Shown: one piece after another, positions 1 to 8,929 of the stretch | Numbering within the stretch: the first letter of the stretch is position 1 | Layout of the letters: every line of letters starts with the position of its first letter | Source of the DNA: Cryobacterium aureum | Lineage (GTDB): Bacteria > Actinomycetota > Actinomycetes > Actinomycetales > Microbacteriaceae | Length of the DNA stretch: 64,000 nucleotides | NCBI RefSeq assembly: GCF_002954245.1 | Contig: NZ_PPTG01000014.1 | Span: 62,001 to 126,000 of the forward strand | Direction of reading: 5' to 3' | Translations under genes and position numbers: made by a program | Notes under the pieces: model-generated | What the model saw: the letters and a program-made list of their open reading frames with translations, nothing else | What the model was told of the DNA's origin: nothing | Database searches by the model: none

Positions 1-501
1 CCGCGCGACCTCACCACCCAGGTCGACTACGAGGCCGAACTCGGCGTCATCATCGGTCGCCCGGCCCGCAACGTGACGGTCGCCAACGCCCTCGACTACG
101 TTTTCGGCTACACCGTCGTAAACGACATCACCGCGCGTGACCTGCAGTTCTCCGAGGCGCAGTGGTCTCGCTGCAAGTCGTTCGACGGTTTCACCCCGAC
201 CGGCCCGCTCGTCGTCACCGCGGATGAGATCGGCGACCCGCAAAACCTGTGGCTGACCACCCACGTTGACGGTCGCATCCTGCAGGATGCCTCCAGCTGC
301 GACATGGTGCGCACCGTTGCAGAGATCATCTCGTACCTGTCCAAGACGTCAACGCTCCTGCCGGGAACCCTGATCTCCACCGGCAGCCCGGGCGGCGCCG
401 GCTACAGCCGCAAACCGCCGATCTTCCTCGGCGACGGGTCGACAGTGACCATCTCGATCGACAAGATCGGCCTGCTCACCACCCACTGCCGCGAGATCTA
501 G
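1..501 (+). CDS. Fumarylacetoacetate hydrolase (FAH) family protein, 5' end outside window
   Basis: The frame is open from base 1 to the TAG at 499-501, so only the last 166 residues are visible. The fragment carries FAH-fold hallmarks: YEAELGVIIG with an acidic metal-ligand position, the VVNDITARDLQ core, and a Gly-rich ISTGSPGGAG loop. Family members cleave, isomerise or decarboxylate keto-acid intermediates, often in aromatic catabolism, using a divalent metal; the exact reaction cannot be read from the fragment. The next gene converges on it with only 9 bases between stop codons. Confidence 0.85.
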   Translation, partial: PRDLTTQVDYEAELGVIIGRPARNVTVANALDYVFGYTVVNDITARDLQFSEAQWSRCKSFDGFTPTGPLVVTADEIGDPQNLWLTTHVDGRILQDASSCDMVRTVAEIISYLSKTSTLLPGTLISTGSPGGAGYSRKPPIFLGDGSTVTISIDKIGLLTTHCREI

Positions 502-510
502 TCGCGCGGG

Positions 511-2055
511 TCAGAGTCGCGGGTCGTCCTTCCCGTCCCGGGCGAGCAGTTCGTCCTCAACCGCGCCGCCGTAGCCATCCGCTTGCGGGTCTCGGTGCAA
601 CCCGCCCGATACCGCGTATTCCTCCTCGGGTGAGAGGACCAGCCGTTTGCGTCCCCACAGGGCAAAGGCCACGAGCATGACTAGGTAGACCACGGCGATG
701 GCCGCAATCGCCGGACGTGCCGGTTCGTTGATGAAGAATCCGAAAAAGATAGCCAGTGAAAGAATGCCAGCAATAACGGCACCGGGTATACCCCAGGGGC
801 TGCGGTACGGGCGGCTCGCATTCGGGAACTTCTTGCGCAGCAGTACGAACGACACCATCTGCAGCACATAGGCGATCACAGCGCCCCAGACAGCGATGTT
901 CAGCACGATGGCACCGGCGACACCACCAGTCCCGCCGAGCGAATCGACCAGCACGAGCGCCACGAAACCGATGATGGCACCCACCAGCAGGGCAATAGCC
1001 GGGGTCTGGCGTTTCCCGGTGAGCGACAGAAACTTGGGATAGTACCCGGCACGCGACAGCGAATACATGTTACGCCCGTAGGCGAACATGATTCCCTGCA
1101 GGGAGGCTAAGAGCCCGATCAAGGCGAACAGGGCCAGCACCGCTGCGACGCCGTCGCCCACGATCGCCCGGAACCCATCGAGCAGGGGCTCGGTCGATCC
1201 GGCAATCTCGGCCGCGCCAACCACTCCGGTGTTGAGAAACAAAACGAGCAGGCCGGTAACGATCAGCGTCGTCCGGGCGATGAGCCCAGCGCGCGGAATA
1301 TCACGCACCGGGTTGTGCGATTCCTCGGCCGCGAGTGGGAGTTCTTCGATACCGAGGAAGAACCACATGGCGTACGGCAGCGCGAACAGGATCGGGACTA
1401 TGCCGTGAGGAAGGAAGGCACTCTGGCCGGCGTCCGGCGTGATATTGAATAGGTTGTCCCAGCTGAATAGCCCGGAGAACGCTGCCATGGCGGAGAACAC
1501 CAGCAGGATCGCAATGGAGATGATCGCCACGACGATGGCAAATTTGAAGGAGATGGCCGCGCCGGCAGCATTGAGCGCGATGAAGGCGACGTACAGGATG
1601 AGCCACCACACCCACGGCGACAGGGAGACGCCGAGCAGTTCCTGCGTTATTCCATCGGCGTAGGAAGCGGAAAAATACACAATGACTGCGGTGGTCGCGA
1701 CGTATTCGATGGTCTCGGCGAGCCCCGTGATGAACCCGCCCCACGGTCCCATTGCCGCTCGAGCGAACGAATAGGCCCCGCCGGTGTGCGGCATCGCCGC
1801 CGCCATTTCGCCGATGCTGAAAATCATTCCGTAGTACATGAAGATCAGCAACAGGAACGCGATCGACATTCCGCCAAAACCGGCGAAGTCGATTCCAAAG
1901 TTCCAGCCCGAAAAGTCCCCGGAGATTACCGCTGCCACAGCGAGACCCCACAGGCCCCAGATGCCGGCACTGCGGGTGAGCCGGCGTTTCTCAAAGTAGC
2001 CGGCTTGCGCTGTGGTGTACTTCACGCCTGAAACTTTCAAGGTGTCTTTGGACAT
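511..2055 (-). CDS. APC-superfamily permease, ethanolamine permease type
   Basis: Protein of 514 residues with about 12 hydrophobic segments. The N-terminal KRRLTRSAGIWGLWGLAVAA and VISGDFSGWNFG stretches are typical of the EAT (ethanolamine) branch of the APC amino-acid permeases. I chose the ATG at 2055 because AAGGAA lies just upstream; an in-frame ATG at 2082 lacks such a site. It is divergent from the glutamine-synthetase-like gene at 2330, across a 274-base gap with palindromes. The context (gamma-glutamyl ligase, hydrolase, two dehydrogenases) supports uptake of a small amine or amino alcohol. Ethanolamine is the best guess, from family resemblance and not from a known binding residue. 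Confidence 0.85.
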   Translation of the reverse strand: MSKDTLKVSGVKYTTAQAGYFEKRRLTRSAGIWGLWGLAVAAVISGDFSGWNFGIDFAGFGGMSIAFLLLIFMYYGMIFSIGEMAAAMPHTGGAYSFARAAMGPWGGFITGLAETIEYVATTAVIVYFSASYADGITQELLGVSLSPWVWWLILYVAFIALNAAGAAISFKFAIVVAIISIAILLVFSAMAAFSGLFSWDNLFNITPDAGQSAFLPHGIVPILFALPYAMWFFLGIEELPLAAEESHNPVRDIPRAGLIARTTLIVTGLLVLFLNTGVVGAAEIAGSTEPLLDGFRAIVGDGVAAVLALFALIGLLASLQGIMFAYGRNMYSLSRAGYYPKFLSLTGKRQTPAIALLVGAIIGFVALVLVDSLGGTGGVAGAIVLNIAVWGAVIAYVLQMVSFVLLRKKFPNASRPYRSPWGIPGAVIAGILSLAIFFGFFINEPARPAIAAIAVVYLVMLVAFALWGRKRLVLSPEEEYAVSGGLHRDPQADGYGGAVEDELLARDGKDDPRL

Positions 2056-2154
2056 CTCAATTCCTTTGCGCTCGTTGCGCACCCGATGGCGTTACCAACG
2101 GCGAGGGCGCAATCGTTCAGTGAGGTTGCCATGATGCTAAAGGCTGAATGGTGC

Positions 2155-2166
2155 GGTGTATACACC
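2155..2166. promoter_or_regulatory. Perfect 12-bp palindrome in divergent promoter region
   Basis: GGTGTATACACC is a perfect palindrome about 100 bases upstream of the permease start and 164 bases upstream of the ligase start. A dimeric regulator could bind here; the obvious candidate is the FadR-type regulator at 6621. Binding is inferred. Confidence 0.4.
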
Positions 2167-2235
2167 TTTGACGAAAATCGTTGGTCTCAATTCGAGCAAC
2201 CGCAACGCTCTTCCAGTCGGTGAAGTGTGGTCTAA

Positions 2236-2261
2236 TGGTTGAAAATTGCATGATTGAACCA
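2236..2261. promoter_or_regulatory. Imperfect inverted repeat TGGTT-N16-AACCA
   Basis: TGGTT at 2236-2240 pairs with AACCA at 2257-2261 around an AT-rich centre, in an otherwise GC-rich gap, 69-94 bases ahead of the ligase ATG. TGGT...ACCA half-sites resemble those of FadR-subfamily GntR regulators. It may be an operator or promoter of the catabolic genes. Confidence 0.35.
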
Positions 2262-2329
2262 CTCTGCTCCATGATCCGCTCAACGGCCTTGACCACCCCG
2301 CCCGCATACCAGCACCGAGGAGAAGCTCG

Positions 2330-3697
2330 ATGACAGCTCGTACCGGAAACCTCACCCTCGAGGAATTGACCATTCTGGTTTCCCGCCGTGAAATCGACAC
2401 CGTCGTTGTCGCGTTCACCGATATGCAGGGCCGCCTCGTCGGTAAACGACTCTCCGCTCGGCTGTTCCTGGAGGATGCCGCCGCTCATGGCGCGGAATGC
2501 TGCAACTACCTTCTCGCCGTCGACGTGGAGATGAACACCGTCGAGGGCTACGCCACGTCGAGCTGGTCGCACGGATACGGGGACATGGCGATGGTCCCCG
2601 ACCTCGACACACTGCGTTTGGCCCCGTGGCTGCCCGGAACGGCGCTGGTCACCGCCGATCTGCACTGGCTCGATGAGAAACCGGTGCTCGCTTCGCCGCG
2701 CCAGATTTTGCGTCGCCAACTGGACCGACTGGCCGAACACGGGCTCACTCCGTTCTGTGCAACCGAGCTCGAGTTCATCGTCTTCGAAGACGGCTACCGT
2801 GAAGCCTGGAAAAAGGGGTACCACGGCCTCATTCCGGCCAGCGATTACAACATCGATTACTCGCTGCTGGCATCCACGCGAATGGAACCGCTGTTGCGCG
2901 ATATTCGTCTCGCCATGGACGGCGCCGGCATGTACTGCGAAGGGGTGAAAGGCGAATGTAATCTCGGGCAGCAGGAGATCGGATTCAGGTACGCGACGGC
3001 GCTGGCCACCTGTGACAATCATTCCGTCTACAAGAGTGGGGCAAAGGAGATCGCCGACGCGCACGGAAAGAGTCTCACCTTTATGGCCAAGTTCAACGAG
3101 CGTGAGGGCAACAGCTGCCATATCCACATCAGCCTGCAAGGCTCGGGCGGCGAACCGGTTTTTTACGACCCGGAGGCGAAGCACGGCATGTCGAAGCTGT
3201 TCCAACACTTCGTGGCCGGGCAGCTCGCCCTCATGCGGGAGCTGACCCTATTCTCCGCCCCCAACATCAACTCGTATAAGCGTTACGTTCCGGGCAGTTT
3301 CGCGCCGACCGCGCTAGCCTGGGGCTTCGACAACCGCACCTGCGCGCTGCGCGTCGTCGGGCATGGCCCGGCCCTGCGGGTGGAAAACCGGGTGCCCGGA
3401 GGCGATGTGAACCAGTATCTGGCCGTCGCAGCCCTGATCGCGGCGGGTCTCTACGGCATCGAACACGAACTTGAGTTGCAGCCGGCCTACGAGGGAAACG
3501 CCTACACCAGCGACGTGCCACGGGTACCGTCAACTCTGCGCGAATCGGCCGAACTTTTTGCAGGGTCCGCCGTGGCCCGCGAGGCGTTCGGCGACGAGGT
3601 CGTCGAGCACTACCTGAACAACGCCCGCATCGAGGTGCAGGCTTACGATGCCGTCGTCACCGACTGGGAACGGGTGCGCGGCTTTGAGCGACTGTGA
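2330..3697 (+). CDS. Glutamine synthetase family protein, probable gamma-glutamyl-amine ligase
   Basis: 455 residues; starts at ATG with GAGGAG 8 bases upstream. It carries the GS catalytic fold: CATELEFIVFED (metal-binding Glu), ECNLGQQEIGF, the NSCHIHISL metal/ATP-site His segment, and NSYKRYVPGSFAP leading to the RVENRVPGGDVNQY segment. It lacks the adenylylation-loop pattern of GlnA and belongs with GlnA-like ligases that glutamylate amines; Streptomyces GlnA3 acts on polyamines and GlnA4 on ethanolamine. With a neighbouring ethanolamine-type permease, gamma-glutamylethanolamide synthetase is the preferred call and gamma-glutamylputrescine synthetase the alternative. Expected chemistry: L-glutamate + amine + ATP to the gamma-glutamyl amide. 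Confidence 0.88.
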   Translation: MTARTGNLTLEELTILVSRREIDTVVVAFTDMQGRLVGKRLSARLFLEDAAAHGAECCNYLLAVDVEMNTVEGYATSSWSHGYGDMAMVPDLDTLRLAPWLPGTALVTADLHWLDEKPVLASPRQILRRQLDRLAEHGLTPFCATELEFIVFEDGYREAWKKGYHGLIPASDYNIDYSLLASTRMEPLLRDIRLAMDGAGMYCEGVKGECNLGQQEIGFRYATALATCDNHSVYKSGAKEIADAHGKSLTFMAKFNEREGNSCHIHISLQGSGGEPVFYDPEAKHGMSKLFQHFVAGQLALMRELTLFSAPNINSYKRYVPGSFAPTALAWGFDNRTCALRVVGHGPALRVENRVPGGDVNQYLAVAALIAAGLYGIEHELELQPAYEGNAYTSDVPRVPSTLRESAELFAGSAVAREAFGDEVVEHYLNNARIEVQAYDAVVTDWERVRGFERL

Positions 3698-4469
3698 TGC
3701 CGGACCGGTGATCGGCTTGACCACCTACCTCGAACAGGCGCAGACCGGGGTGTGGGATGTGCCGGCCGCGATTCTGCCACGGGTCTATTTCGATGCAATC
3801 ACCAAAGCCGGCGGCATTGCCGTGCTGCTGCCGCCGCAGCCGGTGACCGCGGCTATTGCCAACCGCGTGCTCGACGGGCTCGACGCACTGGTCATCACCG
3901 GCGGTAAAGACGTCGATCCAGCTCGCTACGGTCAGGCCCCGCACCCCGAGACCGACGAGCCCCGGCCCGATCGAGACGCTTGGGAAGATGTACTGCTGCA
4001 TGAGGCTGTCGCCCGCCAACTGCCGTTCCTCGGAATCTGTCGCGGTGCGCAAATGCTCAACGTCGCCCTCGGCGGAAGTCTCCACCAGCATCTGCCAGAC
4101 CTGGTCGGCGACACCACCTATCAGGCCGGCAACGGTGTGTTCAACGTCGTCGACGTTGCCGTTGAACCAGACTCGATGCTCAGCGCACTGCTGGACGGCC
4201 AAACGCTCCTACCCGCAGTGCCCGTCTACCACCATCAATCCATCGACCGCCTCGCCGCCGGTTTGCGGATTACGGCCACAACGGATGCCGGCATCGTGCA
4301 GGCGGTCGAGCTGGCGGCCGTCCCATTCGGGGTAGCCGTTCAATGGCATCCGGAGCAGTCGCCCGATGACCTGCGTCTCTTCACCGGTTTGGTCACGGCC
4401 GCCCGCGACTACCGCGCAGCAGACCAGACTAGAGCCGCACTCAACGGAGCAGGAGAGACAAGCCGATGA
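3684..4469 (+). CDS. Gamma-glutamyl hydrolase, class I glutaminase-like (peptidase C26, PuuD-like)
   Basis: About 261 residues. Nucleophile Cys in FLGICRGAQMLN, and catalytic His-Glu in VQWHPEQS, complete the class I glutamine amidotransferase triad. Family members hydrolyse gamma-glutamyl amide bonds, as PuuD does with gamma-glutamyl-GABA. The start is uncertain: the frame contains ATG 3648, TTG 3684 and GTG 3708, all overlapping or near the ligase stop at 3697. I prefer 3684 because homologues begin a few residues before the conserved PVIG strand. The stop overlaps the next gene by 4 bases (ATGA), implying translational coupling. Role here: release glutamate from the oxidised glutamylated intermediate. 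Confidence 0.85.
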   Translation: MSDCDAGPVIGLTTYLEQAQTGVWDVPAAILPRVYFDAITKAGGIAVLLPPQPVTAAIANRVLDGLDALVITGGKDVDPARYGQAPHPETDEPRPDRDAWEDVLLHEAVARQLPFLGICRGAQMLNVALGGSLHQHLPDLVGDTTYQAGNGVFNVVDVAVEPDSMLSALLDGQTLLPAVPVYHHQSIDRLAAGLRITATTDAGIVQAVELAAVPFGVAVQWHPEQSPDDLRLFTGLVTAARDYRAADQTRAALNGAGETSR

Positions 4470-5827
4470 GCAGCTACACCATCGTCAACCCGGCCGATGA
4501 ATCCATCGGTGAAACCATCGAGCACGTGAGCCGGGAAGAAACCGACGAGGCGATCGCCCGCGCCGTCCTAGCCCAGACAGTGTGGGCCCGCGTAGCTCCC
4601 GCCGATAAGGGCCGCATCTTGCGTCGATTCGCCCAGGTCGTTGACGGTGACCGGGAAAACCTGGCCAAGATCGAGGTGCGCAACTCCGGGCACCCGATCA
4701 CGCAAGCGCGCTGGGAAGCCGGCCACGTACGTGACGTCCTCGAGTATTACGCGGCAGGACCCGAGCGCCTGTTCGGCCAGCAGATTCCGGTCGCGGGCGG
4801 GATCGACCTCACCTTTCATGAGCCGCTGGGTGTTGTCGGCGTGATCACTCCGTGGAACTTTCCGATGACGATCGGTGCCTGGGGCTTCGCGCCGGCCCTC
4901 GCGGCCGGTAACGCCGTGGTGCTGAAGCCAGCCGAGTGGACGCCGCTGTCGAGCATCCGTTTGGGAGAACTCGCCCTCGAAGCCGGACTGCCGGACGGCC
5001 TGTTCCAGGTGCTGCCGGGTCGTGGTTCGGTCGTGGGAACACGTTTCGTGACGCACCCCGACGTGCGCAAGATCGTGTTCACCGGCTCGACCACCGTCGG
5101 CAAGCAGATCATGGCCGGTTGCGCGGACCAGGTCAAGCGGGTGACGCTCGAACTGGGCGGCAAGAGTGCCAATATCGTCTTCGCCGATGCAGATCTGGAA
5201 CGCGCGGCCGCCGCGGCGCCGTCCGGCGTGTTTGAGAATGCGGGACAGGATTGCTGCGCTCGAAGCCGCATCCTGGTGCAGGCCAGCGCAATGGATCGAT
5301 TCATGGAGCTGCTCGAACCGGCCGTGGCTGCGGTGCGGGTCGGCGACCCGACCGACCCAGATACCGAAATGGGGCCCCTCGTCTCCCGCCAGCACCACGC
5401 TGCCGTGTCGGCATATCTGCCGGACGACGCACCGGTCGTCTTCCGCGGCAGCGCTCCGACCGGTGCCGGATTCTGGATGGCTCCGACAGTGCTGCTCCCC
5501 CCGAGCCGCACGGACCGATGTGTGACCGAGGAGATCTTCGGCCCGGTAGTGACCGTACTGCCCTTCAGCGACGAAGACGACGCCGTGACGCTGGCGAACG
5601 ATTCCCGTTACGGGCTATCCGGGTCGATCTGGACTCGCGATATCGGCCGAGCCATTCGAGTCTCACGCGGGATCGAGTCGGGCAATCTGTCGGTCAATTC
5701 GCACTCTTCGGTGCGCTACTCGACCCCTTTTGGCGGGTTCAAGCAATCCGGACTCGGACGGGAGCTGGGGCCGGATGCGCCCCTGCACTTCACTGAAACC
5801 AAGAACGTTTTCATCGCGGTTGACTAG
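4466..5827 (+). CDS. NAD(P)-dependent aldehyde dehydrogenase
   Basis: 453 residues with the complete ALDH signature: TPWNFPM, VVLKPAEWTP (cofactor Lys), FTGSTTVGKQI, general-base Glu in LELGGKSAN, and nucleophile Cys in NAGQDCCARSR. The ATG overlaps the previous stop by 4 bases and has a GGAG-type ribosome site inside that gene. In this cluster it would oxidise a gamma-glutamyl-amino-aldehyde to the acid before hydrolysis by the upstream C26 enzyme. If ethanolamine is the substrate, the product would be gamma-glutamylglycine. Family assignment is firm; the substrate is inference. Confidence 0.9.
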   Translation: MSSYTIVNPADESIGETIEHVSREETDEAIARAVLAQTVWARVAPADKGRILRRFAQVVDGDRENLAKIEVRNSGHPITQARWEAGHVRDVLEYYAAGPERLFGQQIPVAGGIDLTFHEPLGVVGVITPWNFPMTIGAWGFAPALAAGNAVVLKPAEWTPLSSIRLGELALEAGLPDGLFQVLPGRGSVVGTRFVTHPDVRKIVFTGSTTVGKQIMAGCADQVKRVTLELGGKSANIVFADADLERAAAAAPSGVFENAGQDCCARSRILVQASAMDRFMELLEPAVAAVRVGDPTDPDTEMGPLVSRQHHAAVSAYLPDDAPVVFRGSAPTGAGFWMAPTVLLPPSRTDRCVTEEIFGPVVTVLPFSDEDDAVTLANDSRYGLSGSIWTRDIGRAIRVSRGIESGNLSVNSHSSVRYSTPFGGFKQSGLGRELGPDAPLHFTETKNVFIAVD

Positions 5828-5848
5828 TCCCTCAACGAAGGAGATCCT

Positions 5849-6637
5849 GTGAGCATCACTCCCATCGACCTGACCCAGCGCCTGGCCGGCAAGGTCGCCG
5901 TCATCACCGGCGGGGCCAGCGGAATCGGCTTAGCCACCGCGAAACGTTTCAGAGCCGAGGGCGCCATGGTCGTCATCGGTGACCTCGACGACGAGGCCGG
6001 CCAAGCGGCCGCACTATTGGTCGGCGGTCTCTTTGTGAAAGTCGACGTCACCGATCAGGATCAGGTGGACCATCTGTTCGACACCGCGTTCGAGACCTAC
6101 GGATCGGTGGACGTGGCATTCAATAATGCCGGCATTTCACCGCCCGACGACGACTCCATCGAAACGACCGAACTTCCCGCTTGGCAAAAGGTGCAGGACG
6201 TCAACCTCAAATCGGTGTACCTCTGCTGCCGCGCGGCTCTGCGTCACATGGTTCGGCAGGGCAGCGGGTCTATTATCAACACGGCGAGTTTCGTGGCCGT
6301 GCTCGGTTCGGCAACCAGCCAGATCTCCTACACAGCGTCGAAGGGCGGAGTGCTCGCTATGAGCCGGGAACTGGGCGTGCAGTTCGCTCGCCAGGGTATT
6401 CGGGTGAACGCACTCTGCCCGGGGCCGGTCAATACGCCGCTACTCCAGGAACTGTTCGCGAAAGACCCAGCACGTGCCGCTCGACGGCTCGTGCATATTC
6501 CGGTGGGTCGCTTCGCCGAACCTCAGGAACTCGCGGCGGCCGTTGCATTCCTGGCCAGTGACGACTCCTCATTCATGACCGGTTCCACCTTTCTGGTGGA
6601 CGGCGGCATCAGCTCGGCCTATGTCACGCCAGAATAG
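5849..6637 (+). CDS. Short-chain dehydrogenase/reductase (SDR), classical type
   Basis: 262 residues; GTG start with AAGGAG 5 bases upstream, 21 bases after the ALDH stop. Cofactor motif TGGASGIG, NNAGIS, active-site Ser and the YTASK Tyr/Lys pair, and CPGPVNTP are all present. A C-terminal DGG loop is normal for the family. In an ethanolamine route it could oxidise the alcohol of gamma-glutamylethanolamide to the aldehyde used by the neighbouring ALDH. The cluster holds no PuuB-like amine oxidase, which fits an alcohol-type and not a diamine-type substrate. Substrate assignment is inferred from position. Confidence 0.88.
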   Translation: MSITPIDLTQRLAGKVAVITGGASGIGLATAKRFRAEGAMVVIGDLDDEAGQAAALLVGGLFVKVDVTDQDQVDHLFDTAFETYGSVDVAFNNAGISPPDDDSIETTELPAWQKVQDVNLKSVYLCCRAALRHMVRQGSGSIINTASFVAVLGSATSQISYTASKGGVLAMSRELGVQFARQGIRVNALCPGPVNTPLLQELFAKDPARAARRLVHIPVGRFAEPQELAAAVAFLASDDSSFMTGSTFLVDGGISSAYVTPE

Positions 6638-7385
6638 TGATCCGGCACCGGCGGCGGGGCTCAACAGCGGTCTCCTCCTGGGGCCGGTTTCGGGCACCAA
6701 CACGTTTGAAGAGACGGTTCAACGCCTCCTGCAGACTGTGCGACTTGGCCTGATCGCTCCGGGCGAACGGTTGCCGCCGGAGCGTGACCTTGCCACCCAG
6801 CTGGGCGTCAGTCGCGATACCCTACGAGAGGCAATCGGGTCCCTGGCGGAGGCCGGCTACCTCGTCTCCCGGCGCGGACGATACGGCGGCACCTTTGTCA
6901 GGGATGAACTTCCCACGCCGCCGGTGAATCCGGCTGAGTCCGCCGCTGGAACCCCGCACCCGTCGATGACTGCCGCCGAGATTGATGATGTGCTCACCCT
7001 GCGCGACATTCTCGAGGTCGGAGCTGCCCGCGCCGCCGCCGCCAAGGTGATGTCCCCGCCGGAGCGTGAGCTGCTCTGGTCGAGCCTCGGGGCGGCCGCA
7101 GACGTCGGCGCGGAGGAGTACCGTCGCGTTGATTCCCGACTCCATCTCTATATCGGCGAGTTGGCCGGTTCCCCGTCGCTCGTACCGCTCCTCGCCGACG
7201 TGCGCATGCGCCTGAACGAATTGCTCGATGCCATTCCCCTGCTGGCACCCAACATCGTGCACTCCAATAAACAGCACGAACAGATTGTCGCAGCGATTCT
7301 CAGTGGAAGACCGGATGCCGCCGCGGACGCGATGCGCGAGCACCTGCGCGGTACGGCCCTACTCCTGCGGGGCTTTCTCGAGTAG
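6621..7385 (+). CDS. FadR-subfamily GntR transcriptional regulator
   Basis: 254 residues. An N-terminal winged helix (LPPERDLATQLGVSRDTLRE then a GYLVSRRGRYGGTFV wing) is followed by an all-helical FCD ligand domain with conserved Asp/His positions (RVDSRLHLYIGEL, SNKQHEQIV, MREHLRG) that usually bind a metal and a carboxylate ligand. The ATG at 6621 lies inside the SDR gene, overlapping it by 17 bases, so it is co-transcribed with the catabolic genes. It probably controls this operon and the divergent permease from sites in the 2056-2329 gap; repressor is the usual mode. Confidence 0.88.
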   Translation: MSRQNSDPAPAAGLNSGLLLGPVSGTNTFEETVQRLLQTVRLGLIAPGERLPPERDLATQLGVSRDTLREAIGSLAEAGYLVSRRGRYGGTFVRDELPTPPVNPAESAAGTPHPSMTAAEIDDVLTLRDILEVGAARAAAAKVMSPPERELLWSSLGAAADVGAEEYRRVDSRLHLYIGELAGSPSLVPLLADVRMRLNELLDAIPLLAPNIVHSNKQHEQIVAAILSGRPDAAADAMREHLRGTALLLRGFLE

Positions 7386-7444
7386 GCCGGGGTGGGCGGG
7401 CGAATTTCGGCGGCGAGAGCCGCGGCATCCGCTCGCCGGGTAAC

Positions 7445-8929
7445 TCAGCCGATCAACGCCTCGACCGGGCCGCGCACGAAGAAGAGCACGAAACCGACCG
7501 CGACGACCCAGAGCAGCGGGCTGATTTCGCGGCCCTTGCCCGAGAGGCTGCGCACGAGCACCCAGCTGATGAACCCGGCGCCGATGCCGTTGGCGATCGA
7601 ATAGGTCAGCGGCATCACGATGATGGTCAGAAAGATGGGCAGGGTGCTGGAGAATTCGCTGAAGTCGAGGTGGCGAATCTGCGACACCATCAGCGCCCCG
7701 ACGATGACAAGGGCGGCGGCGGCCACTTCGAGCGGCACGATCTGGGTGAGTGGGGTGAAGAACATGGCCGCCAGAAAGAGGATGCCGGTGATCACGTTGG
7801 CCGCGCCGGTGCGGGCTCCCTCGCCGATTCCGGCGCCCGATTCGATGAAGACGGTGTTCGAGGAGGCGCTGGTGGCGCCACCGGCGACGGCCCCGATGCC
7901 CTCCACGATCAGGGCAGACTTGAGCCTGGGAAATTTGCCGTCCTTATCGGCCAGGCCAGCTTCACTGGCCAGGCCGGTCATCGTGCCCATCGCGTCGAAG
8001 AAGTTCGTGAAAACCAGGGTAAAGACCAACATCACTGCGGCGAGCATGCCGATGCGCTCGAAGGCACCGAAAGAGACCTCGCCGATTAGTCCGAGGTCGG
8101 GCAGGGCGACGACGCTCGTCGGCAGCACGGGGGCGTTGAGGTTCCAGCCGGCCGGGTTCGAGCCGAACGACGGCCCGACCTTGAAGATGGCTTCCAGGAT
8201 GACCGCGATGATGGTAGTCGCTACGATGCCGATCAGCAGTGCGGCCTTGACCTTGCGGGCCAGCAGCACGCCCATGATAATTAGCCCGATCACGAACACG
8301 GCGGTCGGCAGGGTGGCGATCGAGCCGGCATCGCCGAGTTGCACCGGCGGTGAGTTCGCGCCGCTGGCCCGCACGAAGCCCGAGTCGACGAGACCGATGA
8401 ACGCGATGAACAGACCGATACCGACCGTAATGGCAATCTTTAGCGGACGCGGGATGGCATTAAAGATGAGTTCGCGCAGTCCGGTCGAGGCCAACAGCAC
8501 GATGATGAGCCCGTTGATGACGACCAGGCCCATCGCTTCGGCCCAAGTGACCTGGCCGACGACGCTCACGGCGAGGAAGGAGTTAATGCCAAGTCCGGCG
8601 GCGAAGCCGTAGGGCAGGCGCGCGATGACGCCGAACAGAATGGTCATGACGCCGGCGGTCAGCGCGGTGACGGCGGCGACCTGCTCATTGGGAAGCCAGC
8701 CGCCCTCGACGTCGACGGCGGCCTGGTCGGCGCTGAACCCGCCGAGAATGAGCGGGTTCAAAATAACGATGTACGCCATCGTGACGAATGTGACGACGCC
8801 GCCACGAAATTCCCGCGACCAGGTGGAGCCGCGCCTGGTGATCTCGAAGTATGCGTCGACGCGGGCTTTCAGGCCACGCGGCGTCGGCTGCGGCGAGGCA
8901 GCAGTAGTGGGTGTCTCAGTGCTCGAAAT
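7445..8929 (-). CDS. NCS2-family purine permease, AzgA-like, apparent ATT start
   Basis: 494 residues with about 12 membrane segments. The N-terminal REFRGGVVTFVTMAYIVILN and the later ASSNTVFIESGAGIGEGART segments match the AzgA (adenine/guanine/hypoxanthine) branch of NCS2 transporters. The first in-frame ATG (8779) would delete conserved N-terminal residues including EITRRGSTW. The frame upstream of it has no ATG, GTG or TTG before the TGA at 8996-8998. The only well-placed initiation site is ATT at 8929-8927, with GGGAGC 5 bases upstream, giving an N-terminus MSSTETPTT. CTG at 8872 is the alternative. It follows the esterase gene by 66 bases on the same strand. Confidence 0.82.
   Translation of the reverse strand: MSSTETPTTAASPQPTPRGLKARVDAYFEITRRGSTWSREFRGGVVTFVTMAYIVILNPLILGGFSADQAAVDVEGGWLPNEQVAAVTALTAGVMTILFGVIARLPYGFAAGLGINSFLAVSVVGQVTWAEAMGLVVINGLIIVLLASTGLRELIFNAIPRPLKIAITVGIGLFIAFIGLVDSGFVRASGANSPPVQLGDAGSIATLPTAVFVIGLIIMGVLLARKVKAALLIGIVATTIIAVILEAIFKVGPSFGSNPAGWNLNAPVLPTSVVALPDLGLIGEVSFGAFERIGMLAAVMLVFTLVFTNFFDAMGTMTGLASEAGLADKDGKFPRLKSALIVEGIGAVAGGATSASSNTVFIESGAGIGEGARTGAANVITGILFLAAMFFTPLTQIVPLEVAAAALVIVGALMVSQIRHLDFSEFSSTLPIFLTIIVMPLTYSIANGIGAGFISWVLVRSLSGKGREISPLLWVVAVGFVLFFVRGPVEALIG

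Noticed and set aside
2330..6637. Puu putrescine pathway as the primary call
   Set aside because: Ligase, ALDH and hydrolase fit, but there is no PuuB-type oxidase, the permease is of ethanolamine type, and an SDR is present; kept only as an alternative.
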